Both the position numbers and the translations under genes were made by a program. Shown here in pieces: positions 34,434-38,161 of a DNA stretch of 38,161 bases (the first letter of the stretch is position 1; each line of letters begins with the position of its first letter). Under the pieces are notes generated by a model. The model saw only the letters and a program-made list of their open reading frames with translations, made no database searches and had not been told where the DNA came from. The stretch spans positions 1 through 38,161 of the forward strand of contig DYSW01000012.1 in assembly GCA_020726285.1 (NCBI GenBank), given 5' to 3'. Origin of the DNA: Melioribacter roseus (GTDB lineage: Bacteria > Bacteroidota > Ignavibacteria > Ignavibacteriales > Melioribacteraceae).

Positions 34434-36425
34434 TTATAATTTGAACATATTTAGGAATTTATCATCAACAACAACTTCTGTAATATTTTCTGAATTTAGA
34501 ACATTAAAGTAAGATTTGATATTGTCAATTAGCTTTTCGCCATCTACATATTCGTATTTTACTCGATTTAGGAAAAGTTCAACTCTTTCAACGGGTTGTC
34601 GCATCATATCGAATGATAATTTAGCGGATTCATGTTTGTTTTGATTTACCCAATTTATCGCTTCTTTTAATTCATTTAGAAATAACATTGATTCTTCTTT
34701 GTTGGCGTTGTAAAATTCTTCTTTAATTACAACTCCAGCATTCGGAAAGCTACCATAATTTTGATTAACCTGATTCCAAAGCTCGTTGAATGAAATTATC
34801 GAGATTTCTTCACCCATTTCTTCAAGAATTTTAATTGCAAAACTTGCTTCTGGTTCGCGAAGAATACAAGTGTCGGAAGTACCACGAACAAAATCTGCAT
34901 AAATCTGTTCTGGTCTGCCAAATGGTTTCCCGTAAACAAATGTAAAATCATCTGAATTATAGCCGAGCGATTTCATTAAGTATTTAGTAATTTTCGTAGG
35001 CGGTGCTTCTTCGAAAAGCGGTGTATTTATCTTTTTCCCCAAAATATCAGCAAAAGAAGTCGCTTTATAACGAGTAAGTAAATAGAAATTATCCCAAACA
35101 AAAAGAGCTGGAATTTTGATGTTCGAATTCTTCAATTTTGCGGCAACAATCAGAGCTGAAAAGCTAATGTCGGCTTTCCCACTTGTTATCCAAGCGAGAT
35201 GTTTTTCGGTTTCTTCCCAAACTTTAAGCTCTTTGATGTTGAAAGTCGAACGAATTTTATCGGATTGCAACAATCTCATAATTACTGGATAAGCAACTGG
35301 AGTTGCAGATTGAATTATAACATCTTTTTTATTGCTGTTTGACACTTCACCTTTTTCTGTAATTTTTTTATATAAAAAAACGTAATTTTCCGAATCGGTA
35401 ACACGCTGTACTTTGTGGTCAAATCCCATTTCAGTCAACATATTGATTATTGGAAAAGGCACAAATCTTTGGATAAGGATAAATCCGCTTCCTTCTTCAG
35501 TGCCATAAGCTGTTTTAATAATTGTGTCGAAAGGATCGGTTGTTAAATATCGAACATCAAGCACTGGAAAAGTAGAAGAAATTCTTTCCCAATTTTCATT
35601 CATTTCAAGATTCACAGAATTTGGGTTAAAAATTGAAATTCTGTAGTCTTTCCCTTTTTCTACATTAAATTGATAATTTAATCCTTCGGCAACTTTTAGC
35701 AATTCAATTGGATTATTTATAGAAATTATTACTATCGATTCTTGAGGTTTTAGATTGTTTACTCGCTCAATAATTTCGGGCATTGTGTCGGAATTATAAA
35801 TAAATCTGTCGTTGTTTTCATTCCAAGTAATTTCGCTTCCTAAAAGTTTTTCATCCAGATTCCCATCTTGTGAAATGCAATCTGGGAAAAATTCAACTAA
35901 CTTTTTCTCTTTTCCTATTGCTTTATTCAAAGTGTGTAAAATTTCGCATACAGATAAACCAGTTACGTTAGCTGCTTCTGTAAAAGTAGCAAATCTTGCT
36001 AAAGTGTTATAAAGTATGGGATTTTGCATTTTCTTAAATTTTGGAGAAAGTGAAACAAGAACATCTTTTAGTTGTGGATATTTATCCAAAGTTTCTTTGA
36101 TGTTAGATTTTGCAGTTATAATATCTGTCGTGTCGATTTCTACATCAATTAATTGTGAAATTTGTTTCTCTTTTGATTTTTCTTTTTCATCATTTGATGA
36201 GTATTTTTCCGTTTCTAAAGTTAGCTCGCTTTCCACATCAATATATTTTATTGCATCAACTGGGCAAGTTTGAATTGCTTCATCGGCAAGTTCTAATTCA
36301 AGTTCGGCTAAAGGTTGCTTGACAACAAAAGCATAAGAATTGTCTTCGTTCATCGTAAAAATTGATTCTGCAACATCAACACAAGCTTTACAAGCAATAC
36401 AATCATTTTTATCTACTATAAGCAT
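34434..36425 (-). CDS. Ferredoxin-DUF1858-DUF2249 x2-SBP fusion protein
   Basis: A 663-residue cytoplasmic protein without signal peptide. Residues 1-65 are a single-cluster ferredoxin: C9-x2-C12-x2-C15 and C54-Pro. A charged linker precedes a DUF1858 domain at about 91-165 (TLDKYPQLKDVLVSLSPKF, then NPILYNTLARFATFTEAA). Two DUF2249-like domains follow at about 205-265 and 287-352; the second is clear (FPVLDVRYLTTDPFDTI, GFILIQRFVPFPIINML). Residues 368-655 resemble a substrate-binding protein of the NitT/TauT (NMT1/SsuA-like) fold. DUF1858 and DUF2249 proteins often accompany nitric oxide and denitrification genes, and the qNOR gene lies directly upstream. AGGAAG precedes the ATG. Domain calls are by motif; the function is unknown. 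Confidence 0.82.
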   Translation of the reverse strand: MLIVDKNDCIACKACVDVAESIFTMNEDNSYAFVVKQPLAELELELADEAIQTCPVDAIKYIDVESELTLETEKYSSNDEKEKSKEKQISQLIDVEIDTTDIITAKSNIKETLDKYPQLKDVLVSLSPKFKKMQNPILYNTLARFATFTEAANVTGLSVCEILHTLNKAIGKEKKLVEFFPDCISQDGNLDEKLLGSEITWNENNDRFIYNSDTMPEIIERVNNLKPQESIVIISINNPIELLKVAEGLNYQFNVEKGKDYRISIFNPNSVNLEMNENWERISSTFPVLDVRYLTTDPFDTIIKTAYGTEEGSGFILIQRFVPFPIINMLTEMGFDHKVQRVTDSENYVFLYKKITEKGEVSNSNKKDVIIQSATPVAYPVIMRLLQSDKIRSTFNIKELKVWEETEKHLAWITSGKADISFSALIVAAKLKNSNIKIPALFVWDNFYLLTRYKATSFADILGKKINTPLFEEAPPTKITKYLMKSLGYNSDDFTFVYGKPFGRPEQIYADFVRGTSDTCILREPEASFAIKILEEMGEEISIISFNELWNQVNQNYGSFPNAGVVIKEEFYNANKEESMLFLNELKEAINWVNQNKHESAKLSFDMMRQPVERVELFLNRVKYEYVDGEKLIDNIKSYFNVLNSENITEVVVDDKFLNMFKL

Positions 36426-36448
36426 TTTTTCTTCCTATTAAAATAAGA

Positions 36449-36468
36449 GGACTGATATTACTCAGTCC
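36449..36468 (-). other. Intercistronic hairpin between qNOR and fusion genes
   Basis: GGACTGA (36449-36455) and TCAGTCC (36462-36468) form a perfect 7-bp stem with a 6-base loop in the 51-bp gap. On the minus strand it is followed by TCTTATTTT, only moderately T-rich. It may be a weak terminator or an RNA-stabilising hairpin setting the ratio of the two products. Confidence 0.5.
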
Positions 36469-36476
36469 CCAACTAA

Positions 36477-38161
36477 CTAACTATTTTTTTTGGCAAAATA
36501 GGTTTTTGTAACTAAATCATAAAAAATGGTGATTCCACCAAGAAGCATTAAAGTATCTGGAACAATTCTAAACCACATCCAACCTTTTAGAGGCTCAACT
36601 GCAGAACGTAATCTTGTATAGAAATATCCCATTTCCTGAGCAATCCTTGTCTGTTCAATACCAATTATATAAGTAGGTAAAGCAAATAGTAAGACACCGA
36701 CTGTTAATAACCAGAATCCGATTTTACTTATTTTTTCATCCCAGACTAAGTTGTTTGCAAGCGAGTTTGTACGAGATGCCATATATAGAAAAGCTAATGA
36801 GATATAACCAAAAGCTCCAAGCAAAGCAATATGTCCGTGAGGCATAATTAAGTAAGTACCGTGAGAATAGTAGCTTATTGTTGGAGTGTTAATTACCATT
36901 CCAAAGAAACCAGCGCCAATCCAGTTTAAAATTGCCGAACCGGAAATCCACATAAAAGGAGTTGCAAATTTAAATCCTTCTGCACTATGAACTTTTTCAC
37001 GATAATTTTTCATTGCTTCTACAATCATTAATGCAAGTGGAACTGGTTCAAGTGCCGAGAAAATTCCACCGATTGCAATCCAATATTCATCAAGACCTTG
37101 CCACCAATAGTGATGTCCAACACCAAGTGTTCCACTCATCATAATTAAAATAAGTTCGAAGAGCATTACTCTGACAGCGGTTTTGTTTGAAATTAGTCCT
37201 AACGAAACGGTGAAGAAAGCAATAACACCAGCGGCAAAAAGTTCGAATGTTAATTCTACCCAAAGATGAATTACCCACCAACGATAATAATCATCAACCG
37301 TAAAGTTTGGCACTACTTTATGAATAGGCATCATTCCAGCAATATATAAAGTGGCAATTGCGAAAGCAGACCAAATAATTGTGCTAACAATTGGATTGTT
37401 TGTCGCTGCTTTTTTGATTAATGAAATAATGAGCAAAAACCAGAAAACTAAGCCGATAACAAGTCCAATATCCCAAACTCTACCAAGGTTTATAAGTTCT
37501 CGACCTTCGTTTCCGAGCCAGAACCAAGTATCACGCATTTGTCCTGTTGCGCCCATATATAAACCTATGATACTTCCAACAGCAACTACTAAAAGAGCAG
37601 TCCAAAGTACATCAATCAACCAAGGAAATTTGTGGTCTTTATTTGCAACCCAAGGAGCAATTAACAACCCGCCAACTAACCAACCCACAGCAACCCAAAG
37701 AATAGCAAGTTGAGTATGAATTGAACGCAAAACATTAAACGGTAAGATTCCTTGAGAAACAATAAAATCTTGAGTAGGTTCAGTGTAAAGATGAGCCAAA
37801 TACCCGCCAATTAGAAGTTGAGCTAGAAATAATGCAGCAACTATTGGAATGTATTTCATCAATTTTTTTTGTGATTTGAACAAGCTTGTTATTTCCATAG
37901 GTTTTTCTAAATCTTCTTTAGAATCCTTTTTTAATAAGAATTCGTATGAAAGGAAAATCACAAAGATTGTTAATGTCCACAAAATTAAGAATTCCCACAA
38001 TGAAATTTTGTGTGATTCGAAAGTTAAATCTTGGTCTAACATTGGTTCTGGTGGCCAGTTGTTCGACCAAGTTCTGTTAGTCCCGGGACGTAATGAAGAC
38101 GCAACCAATTGCGACCAATCAACAAAAGCGGCAATTTTTTTTGCTTCTTCTGGTCTAATAA
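36477..38161 (-). CDS. norZ: Quinol-type nitric oxide reductase, qNOR (5' part outside window)
   Basis: Reduces NO to N2O with electrons from quinol in the inner membrane. The frame runs to the window edge without a start: the upstream codons still read PEEAKKIAAFVDWSQ, then RPGTNRTWSNNWPPEP, the qNOR N-terminal extension absent from cytochrome-c-dependent NorB. About 550 residues of an expected 750 or so are visible. Haem/FeB ligands and active-site residues seen are the His in RSIHTQLAILWV, HLWVELTFELFA (His and Glu), GVGHHYWWQG (paired His), FSALEPVPLAL (Glu) and HGTYLIMPHGHIALLG (His pair). The fusion gene follows after 51 bp on the same strand. The TTG at 38106-38108 is an internal Leu codon, not a start. 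Confidence 0.95.
   Translation of the reverse strand, partial: IRPEEAKKIAAFVDWSQLVASSLRPGTNRTWSNNWPPEPMLDQDLTFESHKISLWEFLILWTLTIFVIFLSYEFLLKKDSKEDLEKPMEITSLFKSQKKLMKYIPIVAALFLAQLLIGGYLAHLYTEPTQDFIVSQGILPFNVLRSIHTQLAILWVAVGWLVGGLLIAPWVANKDHKFPWLIDVLWTALLVVAVGSIIGLYMGATGQMRDTWFWLGNEGRELINLGRVWDIGLVIGLVFWFLLIISLIKKAATNNPIVSTIIWSAFAIATLYIAGMMPIHKVVPNFTVDDYYRWWVIHLWVELTFELFAAGVIAFFTVSLGLISNKTAVRVMLFELILIMMSGTLGVGHHYWWQGLDEYWIAIGGIFSALEPVPLALMIVEAMKNYREKVHSAEGFKFATPFMWISGSAILNWIGAGFFGMVINTPTISYYSHGTYLIMPHGHIALLGAFGYISLAFLYMASRTNSLANNLVWDEKISKIGFWLLTVGVLLFALPTYIIGIEQTRIAQEMGYFYTRLRSAVEPLKGWMWFRIVPDTLMLLGGITIFYDLVTKTYFAKKNS

Noticed and set aside
36477-38108. Reading the qNOR gene as complete from the first available start
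   Set aside because: That start is a TTG inside the frame. The upstream codons continue to match the qNOR N-terminal extension to the window edge, so the gene is partial.

Overview
The window reads as ordinary chromosome from a low-GC bacterium (about 30% GC by eye, not computed) of the Bacteroidota/Chlorobiota group, most likely near the Ignavibacteria. The evidence is a GWxTD-domain secreted protein, weak or absent Shine-Dalgarno sites at many genes, an indolepyruvate oxidoreductase pair and a quinol-type nitric oxide reductase. I see no transposase, phage gene or CRISPR array. The lineage is an inference from gene content.

Left part (1-9.5 kb), mostly minus strand: obgE with a FecCD/BtuC-type permease; an unrecognised protein; a plus-strand DUF1648 membrane protein; a decayed TAXI-type TRAP receptor pseudogene; a tRNA-Arg(CCU) with several imperfect pairs; and a compact minus-strand run of iorA, iorB, an M14 metallocarboxypeptidase, a small Cys-rich membrane protein and a TPR protein. 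The run suggests use of peptides and aromatic amino acids.

Middle (9.5-18.1 kb): mnmE, mnmG and rsmG (tRNA wobble modification and 16S methylation), with two parS-like ParB sites between mnmE and mnmG. Next come a Sua5-type threonylcarbamoyl-AMP synthase, a TSUP transporter, pdxB and a YbdG/MscM-like mechanosensitive channel. A 228-bp, very AT-rich gap before the channel gene holds a consensus DnaA box and several near-matches. With the parS sites about 4.5 kb away, and most genes to the left transcribed leftwards, this is a candidate replication-origin region.

Right part (18-25.4 kb): an AddB-like PD-(D/E)XK nuclease with Fe-S cysteines, overlapping a CYTH phosphohydrolase/cyclase; an outer-membrane barrel; the GWxTD protein; a tiny unknown ORF; and rimO.

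25.5-34.4 kb is a complete phosphate-starvation operon, pstS-pstC-pstA-pstB-phoU-phoB-phoR. It is preceded by three TGTAA repeats at exact 11-bp spacing, a Pho-box-like operator. PstC and PstA both carry large extra N-terminal domains.

The right edge (34.4-38.2 kb) carries a qNOR-type nitric oxide reductase, cut by the window end. It is followed by an unusual four-part protein: ferredoxin, DUF1858, two DUF2249-like domains and a cytoplasmic substrate-binding-protein domain. This is the best candidate in the window for something undescribed, perhaps a nitrosative-stress or redox module.
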